From positions 66,457-80,148 of the forward strand of contig NW_003132858.1 of the NCBI RefSeq assembly GCF_000003605.2: a stretch of DNA of 13,692 nt, read 5' to 3'. The notes under the pieces are model-generated. The model was not told the DNA's origin. It did not search any database and worked only from the letters and a program-made list of their open reading frames with translations. The stretch comes from Saccoglossus kowalevskii (lineage: Eukaryota; Hemichordata; Enteropneusta; Harrimaniidae). Shown here in pieces: positions 1-9,373 of the stretch (within the stretch, counting starts at the first letter, position 1; every line of letters begins with the position of its first letter). A program made the position numbers and the translations under genes.

Positions 1-1628
1 GCACCCATTACTTGTATAATGATATTAAATTTAATATTAAGTTATTTCATTTTTAAAGCATAAAATAATTTTTATTTCATACAAATTGTTTAAGTATTTG
101 GGAATTAATTTGTTTTATTTTTAAATTTTGAAATTAAATTTTTTTTTGACCTCTATCATGTAAAGATGTGGTCATTATAACGTAAGTGTGGCAAGTCCTG
201 CTCAACTTGAATGTTAACACTGAAACCACTGTTAATGGGCTGGTAAATGCAGATGCTTATTTTTTGTCATAATGGCATGGCTCATTGTGAAGATACCTTA
301 CCAGATATGCTGTGAGACGTTTCAATCATTACCAGCATGATATGCTGTGAATGATTATGGGTGTTTTTGCCAAATGTAACATTAGAAAGGCAAATGATCT
401 TGCACAAGAGCACATATTCAAAGCGCGAGATTTTTGTAACACGTCTCTTAGATGATATACATGAATTACTGAGGTACATCAATGGATAATAAAATCCATC
501 TGAGCTTTTGCAAGAGTCACCAGCATTGTCATACAGGCTTTACTGGATCACTTAAATACCCTGGTTGTGTTTGTTCCTGTTCTGAAGCGTATCAAGATAG
601 AGTGAAAGTGAAGGCATGCAATAGTCCATGCTTGGGTAGTTCTGATGATGGTGTCTCGTGAGGATTTAAAACTTCATGAATATTTGTCATCATTTTTAGG
701 TATCCAATTGTAGTTAAAATGCGTGATATGCATCATGGAGTATAAATTATTTATACTACAATTGACTTGATTTCATAGACATTTTTTTAATAGTCTATAG
801 TTTTCAACATGGTATACGCGGGGTTGGTGTATCCTTTCAAGATTTTCAGGTTTTATGAATAATAATTTTTTACTGTCAACATTGACGTGGTTTAAAATGC
901 TTTGTATTGTTGCTTTGACGTTGAACTTGAAGCAATATGTATAATTTTAAGTATTTTATGTTGGTTGGTGTGCTTTCGGGTGTATGATTTATCATGTAAT
1001 GTATGCAAAACACGGTTTCTGTTCGTGAAATGCAGTACATGTTTGGTTATGTTCTAAGTCGCAAGCAAGTTAAGAATAAACCATTATCATGTGTGTATAT
1101 CAACAATTCTGGAAAACATATCCATATTGCACTCTGAGATCATTCTTTTTTGGGGGCGGGGTCTGTTGTGTGATATACGTAATGACAAAAACATGTACGA
1201 GTTCAGAGAAATGTTTGAGAATTTTATGAATTGGCCTGCGTTTGCGAGTACTGTAAGCCATTGTCAATCTATTTAAAAGCTTCTAGACATAAAATTTCAA
1301 CAATCGCTTACATTCTGATGCACTGCAAACCATTGAAAAACTAGATGTTTAATGCACATTTGTCGGCAATTTACACAATTTCATACAGGCAAATATCACA
1401 TACTGTAATAAATCCATGATTTCAGAGTGAAATTTTAAACTGAGAAAAGATAACAATATGGAATAAGTATTGTTTTTCCTTCTTCAAATGTGGAGAGTGA
1501 CCAATTGGTAAAATGTAATGTACGCACAAAGCTCATTGGTGATTGGCTCATTGAGTACGACATCATGTGAATTAGATGCCAATCAGATTTTTCCTCTTTC
1601 CACTCGTACATTCCAGGTCATAGTGCAT
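1..1628. other. AT-rich stretch with no recognisable gene
   Basis: Only short open frames occur (for example at 282-482 minus and 1091-1276 plus). They lack domain features, splice sites in phase or compositional support. An AATAAA occurs at 1075. CCAAT and ATTGG motifs near 1500-1590 are scattered. The region could be intron, 3' UTR or intergenic. Confidence 0.5.
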
Positions 1629-1653
1629 TGTGTGTGTGTGTGTGTGGGGGGGA
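1629..1653. repeat. GT dinucleotide tract followed by G run
   Basis: About nine GT units followed by GGGGGGG and GA; a simple microsatellite. Confidence 0.9.
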
Positions 1654-1924
1654 GAAATTCTCTCAAGGACTTAATTTTATGAACGTGACTGCTAAAGAAT
1701 GCATCAAGTTTTTTTGCTGCAAAGTGTTGGAAAATGTCTCTTTAGATGGAAGGGATATTACAACATTGTAGTACTTAAACTTTTTCACCACAGATTCACA
1801 AAATAGTCCTGTTTATAGCTTGCACTTTCCTTCAAATACTGTAAAATACTTAATTTTAGCTGGAATTAATTTTTGCTGAATAGACCTTTTGGGTGTTTTG
1901 TATGGAAAAAACAAACTTTCACAG

Positions 1925-2275
1925 CTAAACAATTCATTGGGGTAAGATTAAGCCAATCGCTGATCAAATTTGGCTGAATTTTTTGTGTTTTTTTTCGGAA
2001 AAATCCCTTGCATACAAACACCTAATTACACTTAGAACCTAGAACACTTTCCCAAGTGTTAGAACCACAATCATCATTCAACTCCGAAGCCAATCAGCAA
2101 TGGCTTTACTGTTAGATGACAATTTTGGTTTCAAGTAATCCAGGAAAGTGTTCTTTCTATAATTAGGTGTATGCAAGGGATTTTTCCACATAAAAACGAC
2201 GAATTTGGATGAATTTTGTTAATGGTTGGGTTAATTACAACAATGGATCTTTTGACTGATAGTTTGGTACTTTTT
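1925..2275. mobile_element. Long foldback (palindromic) repeat, copy 1
   Basis: The left arm contains ggaaaaatcccttgcatac and cctagaacactttcc. The right arm contains their reverse complements (aaagtgttct, then gtatgcaagggatttttcc). Arms of about 150 bp meet near 2095 at a weak palindrome, aagccaatcagcaatggctt. Outer arm similarity persists to about 1925 and 2275 but fades. No ORF is credible; this is a non-autonomous element. Confidence 0.6.
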
Positions 2276-2394
2276 TTTTTGATTTGTAGGAAACTGAAAA
2301 AAGCTTTTCACAACTTGAAGTTGTTTAGTTTCATGCCTTATTCAAGATGGTGGCTCCCATATAATAAATATTGCCTTTATTTTACTGTGATTGG

Positions 2395-2640
2395 ACAGAT
2401 GTCAAACATTGCATTGTGTGAATGTGACACATCATTAACTTTTAGTTCCAAGGCTTCAAACTATGTGGTCATGGACAAATGTCACATATAGCATTGTATG
2501 GATTTGACATTTCAAAAATTATTTTGTTGTTTGAAGACTTTGTAAACCATGTGGGTTGGAGAGATGTCAAATATTGCATTGTGTGAATTTGACATGTCAA
2601 GAATTATTTTGTAACTTAAAGACTTTGTGAAAATATTGCT
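2395..2640. repeat. 80-85 bp tandem repeat, about three units
   Basis: Units begin at about 2399, 2479 and 2564. Each has atgtca, then attgcattgtgtgaatttgaca, then caa.aattattttg and gactttgtaa. The first unit is the most diverged. The array directly follows the foldback-related repeat. Confidence 0.6.
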
Positions 2641-2819
2641 TTGCGTTTCAGGACTTTGTAATCAACATTGAACTTGAAGATTATTTTACATTTCTTGAAT
2701 GCCTTTGTGTAATTGTAATGTGGCCTTTATTTCAGCTCTAGATTTGATTTTAAGTTTTTGATATTTATTGTAATTTGTGCAAATTTTTAAAAACTTTACT
2801 GATTTTTTTTTTTTCATGA

Positions 2820-2825
2820 AATAAA
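2820..2825 (+). terminator. Possible polyadenylation signal
   Basis: AATAAA is followed about 20-45 bp on by a GT-rich stretch (cagtctgtgctttgtttg), as in cleavage and polyadenylation sites. No gene is recognised upstream, but 1-2820 could be 3' UTR of a gene lying to the left. Low confidence. Confidence 0.25.
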
Positions 2826-3078
2826 CTTTTATCTCTACATTCAGTCTGTGCTTTGTTTGAAAAAGTTGAGAATTTTGGGGATGCTGTAGATGGGTGTCTC
2901 AATGGTGCAGACAAAATGTGGGAGTATTTATTATAATTTAAAGTGGAGGGTTGTTGTCTACGCATGAATCAAGTCCTCAGCCATGATAACAACGCAAAAG
3001 CTCATGGTTTAGAAGCTTGTTTGTAAACAACGTCGTGCTATGGCCATCTGCTTCATCTGCAGGTGACGACACCTTGCT

Positions 3079-3192
3079 TTAAAGGACAGTTATGCCACGC
3101 ATGTGCGAGATGTGAACTCGTATAAGCAAAGATGGCAACTTTGGCTGTTGCTCACACCAACGAGTACAAACTGAGATGTTGCCAGGCTTTAA
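3079..3192. mobile_element. 114-bp TTAA-flanked element, relative of the 10873-11173 MITE
   Basis: TTAAAGG...GCCACGCATGTG and then CTCGTATAAGCAAAGATG match the reverse complement of the right arm of the 10873-11173 element (GCCACGCATGTG, CTCGTATAAACAAAGATG). The right edge is TTTAA at 3188-3192. The two arms match each other only weakly, so the copy is probably internally deleted. Confidence 0.55.
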
Positions 3193-3310
3193 CTAGGTAA
3201 TTTCCTTGGTGATTGGAGGGTATTGAAGGAGACACCGGCAGTAATTATTAGTTCCTGTTTGGACGAAGTTCGAAAACCAGGACTTATAATTCGGTCTTCG
3301 TGCATCCGAA

Positions 3311-3985
3311 GTCATATTTCAGAATCCGTCGGACCGATCCCGTTCATTCTTTGCATGTGCCTAGTACTTCATGTGGGACATATGCACATGCAGTGGTTTA
3401 GTGATTTGATTCAAAATGACCAACTGTCAACCATCTTGTTTTTTGAAAATGTATTTTGGACATGCTTGTCAATTTCATTCAAATTTGGTACATGGATTAT
3501 ACATGTTAGGATACATGTCCTTTGATTGTCCGTGCATTCGTTCGTCCGTCCGTCTGTCTGTCTGTGCGTCCGTCCGTCCGTCTGTCTGTCTGTGCGTCCG
3601 TCCGTCCGTCCGTCTGTCTGTCTGTGCATCCGTCCGTCCGTCTGTCTGTCTGTGCATCCGTCCGTCCGTCTGTCTGTCTGTGCATCCGTTCGTCCGTCCG
3701 TCTGTCTGTGCAGCTGTCCGTCCGTCCGTCCGTCTGTCTGTGCATTTGTCCATCCAGAGTCATATTTCAGAATCATTTGGACCAATTCTGTTCATTCTTT
3801 GCATGTGCCTAGTACTTTATGTGGGACATGTGCACATGCAGTGGTTTAGCGATTCGATTTAAAATGGCCAATTGGCAGCCATCTTGTTTTTTGAAAATTT
3901 TGTATTTTGGACATATTTTGTCAATTTTTATTCAAACTTGGTACATAGATTATACATGTTGGGATACATGTCCATGACAATTTCT
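3311..3985. repeat. Direct repeats of about 220 bp (3311-3532 and 3759-3985), offset 448 bp
   Basis: Both copies start gtcatatttcagaatc and share ttcattctttgcatgtgcct, acatgcagtggttta, ccatcttgttttttgaaaa and ttatacatgtt.ggatacat. The microsatellite lies between them. Confidence 0.75.
3533..3750. repeat. GTCC/GTCT microsatellite with higher-order units
   Basis: The tract is built from the tetranucleotides GTCC and GTCT and punctuated by TGTGC at 3563, 3591, 3623, 3651, 3679, 3707 and 3739. The spacings are 28, 32, 28, 28, 28 and 32 bp, all multiples of four. Long open frames on both strands (Arg-Pro-Ser-Val-Cys or Thr-Asp-Gly-Arg repeats) are by-products of the repeat and are not genes. Confidence 0.95.
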
Positions 3986-4440
3986 TTCGCAATTGGATCA
4001 AAGATGGCCGACTGGCAGGCATCTTGTTTGTTTTCTTAAATGTGGTATCTTGGGCATGCTTTGTCAGTTTTTATTCAAATTTGGCACATACTTTATACAT
4101 GTTAGGATACATATCCATGACAATTTGTTCCAAAATCAGATCAAGGATGGCCTTACTACTATATTTCCAAGATTTATGTACCATTTTCATTCGTATTCAA
4201 CACATACATTATACAAGTCACTTTGTTTCATAATCAGATCAAAGATGGCTGAATAACGGCTGTTATTATTTTTGGTTATATTACTATATCTCTGTCACCC
4301 ATGTATCATTTTCATTGATATTTAGCATGTCATAAATGGATACATGTACATGTCAATTCAATTTGCAATTTGATCAAATATGCCCGATTGGCGACCATCT
4401 GGTTTGTTTAAAATGTGATAACTTGGACATGCTTTCACTT
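3850..4440. repeat. Degenerate tandem subunits of about 100-145 bp
   Basis: Five subunits carry gatcaaagatggccga, ggcatcttgttt, tttttattcaaatttgg and acatgttaggatacatgtcc in decreasing conservation from left to right. The markers lie near 3858, 3996, 4139, 4237 and 4372. Open frames near 3993-4256 are incidental. Confidence 0.65.
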
Positions 4441-4467
4441 GTGATCTATGTTTTTCTTATCTATGTC

Positions 4468-4588
4468 TTAAACCGGAGGGGTCGTCATGCAACACAAGTT
4501 CCAATTTGATGTAAATAAATAATCTGTTGTATACGCAACTTTGGACTCAAGTTTCAGGGACACGCTCATGACAACCCCTCCACTTTAA
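4468..4588. mobile_element. 121-bp TTAA-flanked foldback element, second family
   Basis: Inverted ends GGAGGGGTCGTCATG (4475-4489) and CATGACAACCCCTCC differ at one transition. TTAA lies at both outer edges (4468 and 4585). A related end-like sequence, GGAGGGGTTGTGACA, follows the A31 tract near 10613. Confidence 0.55.
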
Positions 4589-5267
4589 TATGACAAGCAT
4601 AAAGAGAACTTTCAAAAATTTAATGGGAACTGTGTCATTTTCAATGACTTGTTGCATGTTGCACTCAGAACAAAACTCGTATTTGTGATTTTTATTAAAA
4701 GAGGGCGTTAGATTGTGGGAAAAATCAATGTTTGGTTTGCAGCATCGTTGCCGTGAATAATACTAACCCCCCCACCCCCTTAAGTGAGTAAAAAATGGTT
4801 AGCAGCATTGCACTGGGTAATATCAATTCCTCATAAGCCAGTCAAAATTCATCGCATGTCTGCACGGTGGTGTGGATTTCTAGGTCATCATACATTGTCT
4901 GTATGCCAAGTTTGAACGAGATCGGTCAAAAGGTGTCAAGAAATGGCTCCGGACGGACGGAACCCAAATTAATACGAAGTCAAAAAACTGGGACTAATAA
5001 CAGAATTCCTGTATAATCCTTAAACATCAAATAAAACCAGTGCCACTGTAAACAACATAGCTGTGACCATATATAGTCCAGTTTCCGAATGGGGGTTCTT
5101 ATGCTACACAATGCGACACAATGTATACAAGGTTTATGGTTGATAGATGATAGACCAGTTGTACCAGGAAGCCCAGAGTCAGAATTCCACTTTGTCTCCC
5201 ATAGGGTAGAACCTACCGGTACTCATAATTTTTGACAAAATTGGTCATAAATCGCATGACAATGTTC

Positions 5268-5592
5268 ATTAGTTATGTACAATCATGGAGCTATTGTCCC
5301 ATGGTACAATGAAATCGCACTATTTTGTGTGTTATGAGAAATGTTTCCTAACAATTCTTGAAAATCACTATTTTTAGAACAATTCCATAGAACGCAGTGT
5401 TATAGAAAAAATGCATTTTTTTACACTAGTTATTGACATTAGTTATTATGTACAATCATGGAGCAATGAAATCGCATTATTTTGTGTGTTATGAGAAATG
5501 TTTCCTAACATTTCTTGAAAATCGCTATTTTTAGAACAATTCCAAAAAACGCAGTGTTATAGAAAAAATGCATTTTTGACACTTTTTAAAAC
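5268..5592. repeat. 170-bp tandem duplication, two units
   Basis: Unit 1 starts at attagttatgtacaatcatgg (5268) and unit 2 at attagttattatgtacaatc (5438). Both run through aaatcgca.tattttgtgtgttatgag to cgcagtgttatagaaaaaatgc. Unit 2 lacks 16 bp (tattgtcccatggtac) present in unit 1, and a few point differences separate them, so the duplication is fairly recent. Confidence 0.88.
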
Positions 5593-6570
5593 CCAGATTT
5601 TTTAAATAATTGAGAACAACAAAAAGTACTCCATCATTAACCATATATGATTTTTTCATGTCACCAGGCTAGATTTTGAGATCTATGGTAAAAGAATTAT
5701 AATATAGTCCCGAATATAGTGCCAAAATGGCGACTTTCCACTAAAATACAACCATCTATTTCTCGAAAATAAGGCTGGTGACCCCCAACTTTTTTTAAGT
5801 CAATATCCTTGTATTGCCTTAGAGTGCAGTTTATTGCAAAATGAATAAATTCTGGGTATTTTAATTTTTGAGTAGGCTTCTACTTTAAAGCGCGGTGGTC
5901 GTCGCGCAGCGCGTGTTGGAATTTACACGCCCATATCGAACAGGACGCGGCGCCCTTTAATAGTTCTAGTTATAAATCCAAAATGGCCGCCCCGTATAGG
6001 TATTCGTTGCGTCGCGTAGAGTTACCACCCCGTGGTTATTGCGCACAATGTCTAACCCATCCCAAAAATGAATGTTATGTTTGAAAGTCGTTTTGATTTT
6101 GTATGAATTATTCGAAAAATAAATTTATTCACGCAATACTCAACACTGACGTCTTAATCGTGTGTGAATAAGAAAATGTGACCTAAAATATAAAGATTGT
6201 TGCGATGTGGTGCGGTTTACGATAACACTATGTAGCTATAAATTAGAGAAATCATGGCTGACCAGTTGTACCAACAACAAAACTGCAAAGTGCTCAAAGA
6301 TTTTACGTCATTTACGCCACATGAACTTCGGGAAGGGTGCATATTGATATTGATCACATTCTCGTGATAACGTGTAAGTTGCGCCAATTATCCGGGGTAG
6401 ATTGTTTTCTACAATAGCGCGCTTATGTTGGGTGTGTGAGGCAGATACTTAGTATAAGCCCGCTTCTTACTGATCAGATCAGTTTAAGTTCTTGTTGGGC
6501 ATCTCATTGATGATCCATCCTTCAAGTATTGAATACGCCCGTAAAGGTGAGAGTTGCATTAACCTAGAAC
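5593..6570. other. Gene-free stretch around the 5885-5960 element
   Basis: No coding exon was identified. A 15-nt perfect palindrome ACTGATCAGATCAGT lies at 6469-6483, just downstream of tataagcc, which could belong to an LTR-like or promoter sequence. There is no partner to confirm it. Confidence 0.4.
5885..5960. mobile_element. 76-bp TTAA-flanked mini-element with CpG-rich ends
   Basis: It starts TTAAAGCGCGGTGGTCGTCG, nearly the same as the left arm of the 10873 element (TTAAAGGGCGGTAGTCGTCG), and ends CGCGGCGCCCTTTAA. It is strongly CpG-rich within AT-rich flanks. It is probably an internal-deletion derivative of the same family. Confidence 0.55.
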
Positions 6571-6937
6571 ACTTTCCTGGGGGTATTTGAAACTAAAAAT
6601 TGGCATTCCAGCTCAGCAGCCAATCAGCGACGGCCTAACGATTAGATGACAATTTCGGTTTCAAATACCCCGGCTTAGTGTTCTAGGTTCTTCTCGTAAT
6701 TAGGTGTTCGTATGCAAGGGATTTTTCCACACAAAAACGACGAATTAGGCCGAATTTTGTTATCGGTTGGCCTAATATAACCCCAACGGACCGTATTTTT
6801 GTGAAAGATTGGTATTTTTGTCCTGATTTGTAGGAATCTGAAAAACGCGTTTCACAACTTGTCTCTTATTTAGTTGTATGCGTCATTCAAGATGGCGGCC
6901 CCCATATAGTAAATATCGTATCTATTTTATTATCACG
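6571..6937. mobile_element. Related foldback repeat, copy 2, missing its outer left arm
   Basis: It matches about 2035-2393 in the same orientation: cctagaacactttcc, gccaatcagc, gattagatgacaatttcgg, aattaggtg, tatgcaagggatttttcca, and so on to attcaagatggcggcccccatatag (compare copy 1 near 2340-2362). The similarity runs about 100 bp past the foldback of copy 1, so the true repeat unit is larger than the palindrome. The inner arms remain complementary (cctagaacact and agtgttctagg). Confidence 0.6.
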
Positions 6938-7640
6938 TGTGCTCCAGCTGACTGTGACTACGGACGACTGACTTCGAAACGTTCCATTCAGATCGGACGG
7001 CGCCCTCTCGTGCGTGAACACGTGTTCTTTCGAAGACAGCCACACTCGATATTTCAACCGGAGATCGTTCGCGTTTCCACCTCTAGTGGCCACTGCCGTC
7101 ACCTACGTTACGACGCGACGCCTGTGGTGCCTTAACGTCAGCGCCAATTAATCTGATTTGGTATAGTAAGTAAGGTTTAAAATGGTGACATTTTTATATA
7201 TTACAATGTGTGTTAGATAACCATAGAACATTTCACTATCAAACATTTCAGCAATTGTTTGTATTTGACGAGGCTAGAATCTTTTACAGTGAAAGCGACA
7301 CATGAGCCAATATATCGTTAACGGAGCCAAAATATATACCTGTTTCTGGTCTGTTCACATATATTTTGAAAAAAAAAACGAAAGAAAGGATTAGAACTGT
7401 GCATTGAGAGCAAACATCAAAACTCGACCCCTATCAATATGAATGCTTTCCACACAGGTTCGACTATCTATGACGATGACTATGTCACCGGGTCACATTC
7501 CTGAAAAGTAGTATACCACCCGAATTGAAATCAAAAGAAATACCGGGTATAAATCACATCTTGTAATAGTTTAAATTCACAGAATCACCTATACTATAAT
7601 TATAGCTCAATAATATTAGTGTAATCATAGCAGGTACAAG
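6938..7640. other. Gene-free stretch after foldback copy 2
   Basis: CG-richer up to about 7140, then AT-rich. Overlapping open frames on both strands at 6878-7135 begin inside the repeat copy and show no domain character. I see nothing else here. Confidence 0.4.
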
Positions 7641-7650
7641 ACAGAATTTG

Positions 7651-7735
7651 ATTGGTCGAAGAAACCTGCATAGGCGCTCTCTTATTGGTCAGACTGCTAA
7701 GTTTCTGGATGGCACAACCGTGCAACTTATAAGCA
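7651..7735 (+). promoter_or_regulatory. Weak promoter-like cluster (two inverted CCAAT boxes and a TATA-like box)
   Basis: ATTGG occurs in gattggtc (about 7651) and in ttattggtcag (about 7683). CTTATAAGC (about 7727) could be a TATA box about 40 bp on. There is no coding exon downstream that I can connect. Low confidence. Confidence 0.2.
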
Positions 7736-8080
7736 CCTCCATGTTATAAGTAACTTCGCATTGACTGTCTTTCTCCAACTTCTTTAAAACTCAATATATA
7801 TTACACGCAGTCAAGTTGTATAACGTTTTGAATACTTAAACTATTTTTTTGTACTGGCAGTTGATTTCACTATTTTTTATACAATCTAAGCATAATTACT
7901 GGATTTTTAAGTTCACGAATTTGTTGGGAAAATTTGCTGAGTTCTATCGTTATTTTTACATGTTCACGTAATTTTAATTTAGCGGGTTTGACTTGTCAGT
8001 GAAAACAAAACTTGAGAGATAAGATCCCTCCAATCAACCAACTGTCGCTTACGACCTGTTTACCACTTCCGTGTGACTGA

Positions 8081-8093
8081 GAATGTTCTAGAA
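8081..8093 (+). promoter_or_regulatory. Heat-shock element, three perfect units
   Basis: GAATGTTCTAGAA is an exact match to the HSF consensus nGAAnnTTCnnGAA. It lies about 168 bp upstream of a TATA box at 8249 and 80 bp upstream of a second perfect element. Confidence 0.6.
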
Positions 8094-8172
8094 CCGTACT
8101 GTGTCTGGGTGGAATTTTTAGAAGCTGGTTGAACAGGTAATAGGACACTGTAGAAGGCAATAGAAGGTAATG

Positions 8173-8205
8173 GAACATTCTAGAAATTTGTAGTAAATTC
8201 CAGAC
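8173..8205 (+). promoter_or_regulatory. Extended heat-shock element (three perfect units plus degenerate units in register)
   Basis: GAACATTCTAGAA matches the HSF consensus. The 5-bp register continues as TTG, GTA, TTC, GAC, so a fourth perfect unit (TTC 8198-8200) is in phase with the first three. Its distance to the TATA box (about 45-75 bp) is typical of heat-inducible promoters. Confidence 0.6.
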
Positions 8206-8248
8206 TCATTATGTATGCTGATGTAATGGTCTATTTATAGACAGTGGG

Positions 8249-8285
8249 TATATATAGGGGAGTTGTTCAGCACTGAGATCAGATC
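8249..8285 (+). promoter_or_regulatory. TATA box and initiator-like start site
   Basis: TATATATA at 8249-8256 is followed 32 bp downstream of its first base by TCAGATC (8279-8285), an exact fit to the metazoan initiator YYANWYY with A at 8281. With the two heat-shock elements upstream it forms a complete-looking inducible core promoter. No long ORF follows: the first ATGs give only short peptides. It may drive a non-coding RNA, be part of an LTR, or be a remnant of a lost stress gene. Confidence 0.5.
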
Positions 8286-8624
8286 GGAGATCTCGTTGAA
8301 TTGTATTGGAGTTTAAGTATCTAGTTATATGAGTAGTGGAGTTTTACCGCGTTATGTACTTGATGTTTGCAGAGTATAATAATAGCAGTACCAGTTGAAA
8401 CCTCATCTGTTGGCTTCGTGTTCGTATTTTATCATCGCCGCCAGGGAAGTCTTTTTGTTACTGTTGCCATTTTGGTATTTGAACCATCACACCTGTACTA
8501 TACCAATTACGGTAATATTACGTTGCGTGTGACACCAACCAACCAACCCCGGTGTCCGATAGGATGTCCTCATGTGAAAAGTTGTTTTTGGGTCATCCTA
8601 TTTGCAGGCAAATGCTAAAAATAA

Positions 8625-8930
8625 GAACTCTCATGCGACAATGTAACGCGTGAATTAGTACGCGTAATCAACACCATGGTACACGTGCACTAATAGGCAG
8701 CCAATAATAGTTACCACTTTGACTGATTATGCAAAGTTGGTCGCGTTTAAATAGCCAATTGGATTTAGAATTAATCACACCTGGTGATAGGTCATTGAAG
8801 CCTGTCTGCTTGGAATCTTTAACAACTTGCTGAGCTGCTGCAGAAAAAGAAGTGAGTACTTTTTTCCATGAACTTGGGCTTACCTTACCAGATCACAATG
8901 CTTCTAATAATATGTGCGAAAAAAGGAGTG
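8625..8930. repeat. Tandem duplicate, copy A (distal), promoter-like
   Basis: Aligned with copy B (8970-9285) at an offset of about 344 bp. Shared landmarks in order: aatgtaa.g.gtgaatt, acaccatggtac, a first CCAAT box (8701), a second CCAAT box (8755), tcacacctgg with an E-box (8778), gctgctgcag, a GT donor-like site (copy A gaa before GTGAGT at 8852), and gcttctaata at the end. The copies are diverged, so the duplication is not recent. Two CCAAT boxes about 50 bp apart (NF-Y type), kept in both copies, suggest a promoter role. Confidence 0.7.
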
Positions 8931-8969
8931 TATGTAGTCGAGACTATTTGTAGACACACGTTAAAAATA

Positions 8970-9285
8970 ACACATTTACACACAATGTAATGTGTGAATT
9001 GGCTCCCGCAATCGACACCATGGTACTCGTGAAAATGTGTGACTGCCAATCACATTCATCCCCTTTGTCTAATTACACATAGTTGGCTGCGTTAGCCAAT
9101 GGGATCTCGAATTACTATCACCTGAATCACACCTGGCGATTCACCGTTCAAGCTTGACTGTTTGTTTGCTTGAGTTGCTGCAGCAAAAATAAAGTAGGTT
9201 ACATTTCCCTTAATCTCAGGTTACCATCACCAGCTCCCATTGGTTAAGTTGCTTCTAATAACCACACAGCTACTTGTCTTTGTGA
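8970..9285. repeat. Tandem duplicate, copy B (proximal), promoter-like
   Basis: Second copy of the segment at 8625-8930, ending about 90 bp upstream of the start codon at 9374. CCAAT boxes are at 9046-9050 and 9096-9100, an E-box CACCTG is at 9130, and a donor-like GTAGGT is at 9194, equivalent in place to the donor-like site of copy A. Its position makes it the likely core promoter and/or leader region of the tetraspan gene. An AG at 9291-9292 after a T-rich stretch could receive a spliced leader. No clear TATA box is seen. Confidence 0.65.
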
Positions 9286-9373
9286 TTGCTAGCAGTGTAC
9301 GTTCTCGAACACAGACAAACAGCGCATTTAACACGAGGACACACAGCCGAGCCAGTCGCGTTTCCAAGTCGCC

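Larger units (their letters stand above)
3240..5006. repeat. Composite repeat region with inverted ends and internal tandem subunits
   Basis: The left edge TTATTAGTTCCTGTTT (about 3245) and the reverse complement of the right edge TTATTAGTCCCAGTTT (about 5000) match at 14 of 16 positions. The interior holds 448-bp direct repeats, a microsatellite, about 130-bp subunits (gatcaaagatggcc near 3996, 4139, 4237 and 4372) and a nested TTAA element. One non-autonomous transposon with an expanded interior is a reasonable reading, but the match is short. Confidence 0.4.

Noticed and set aside
2216-2491. 91-codon open frame
   Set aside because: It lies across the foldback element and the 80-bp tandem repeat, so it is repeat-derived.
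3533-3750. CRISPR-like array
   Set aside because: The units are a tetranucleotide microsatellite without unique spacers, in a eukaryotic genome.
3411-3862. Long open frames on both strands with Arg-Pro-Ser-Val-Cys or Thr-Asp-Gly-Arg repeats
   Set aside because: They arise from the GTCC/GTCT microsatellite. All frames on both strands are open across the same tract, and no start, splice or domain evidence exists.
6878-7135. Overlapping plus- and minus-strand open frames
   Set aside because: Both begin in or near the foldback-related repeat and have no hydrophobic, domain or splice support. The CG-rich stretch lacks stop codons by composition.
8367-8618. 83-codon open frame downstream of the heat-shock-type promoter
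   Set aside because: It begins at a TTG, has no usable ATG, and shows no recognisable domain. The first ATGs after the proposed start site give only very short peptides.
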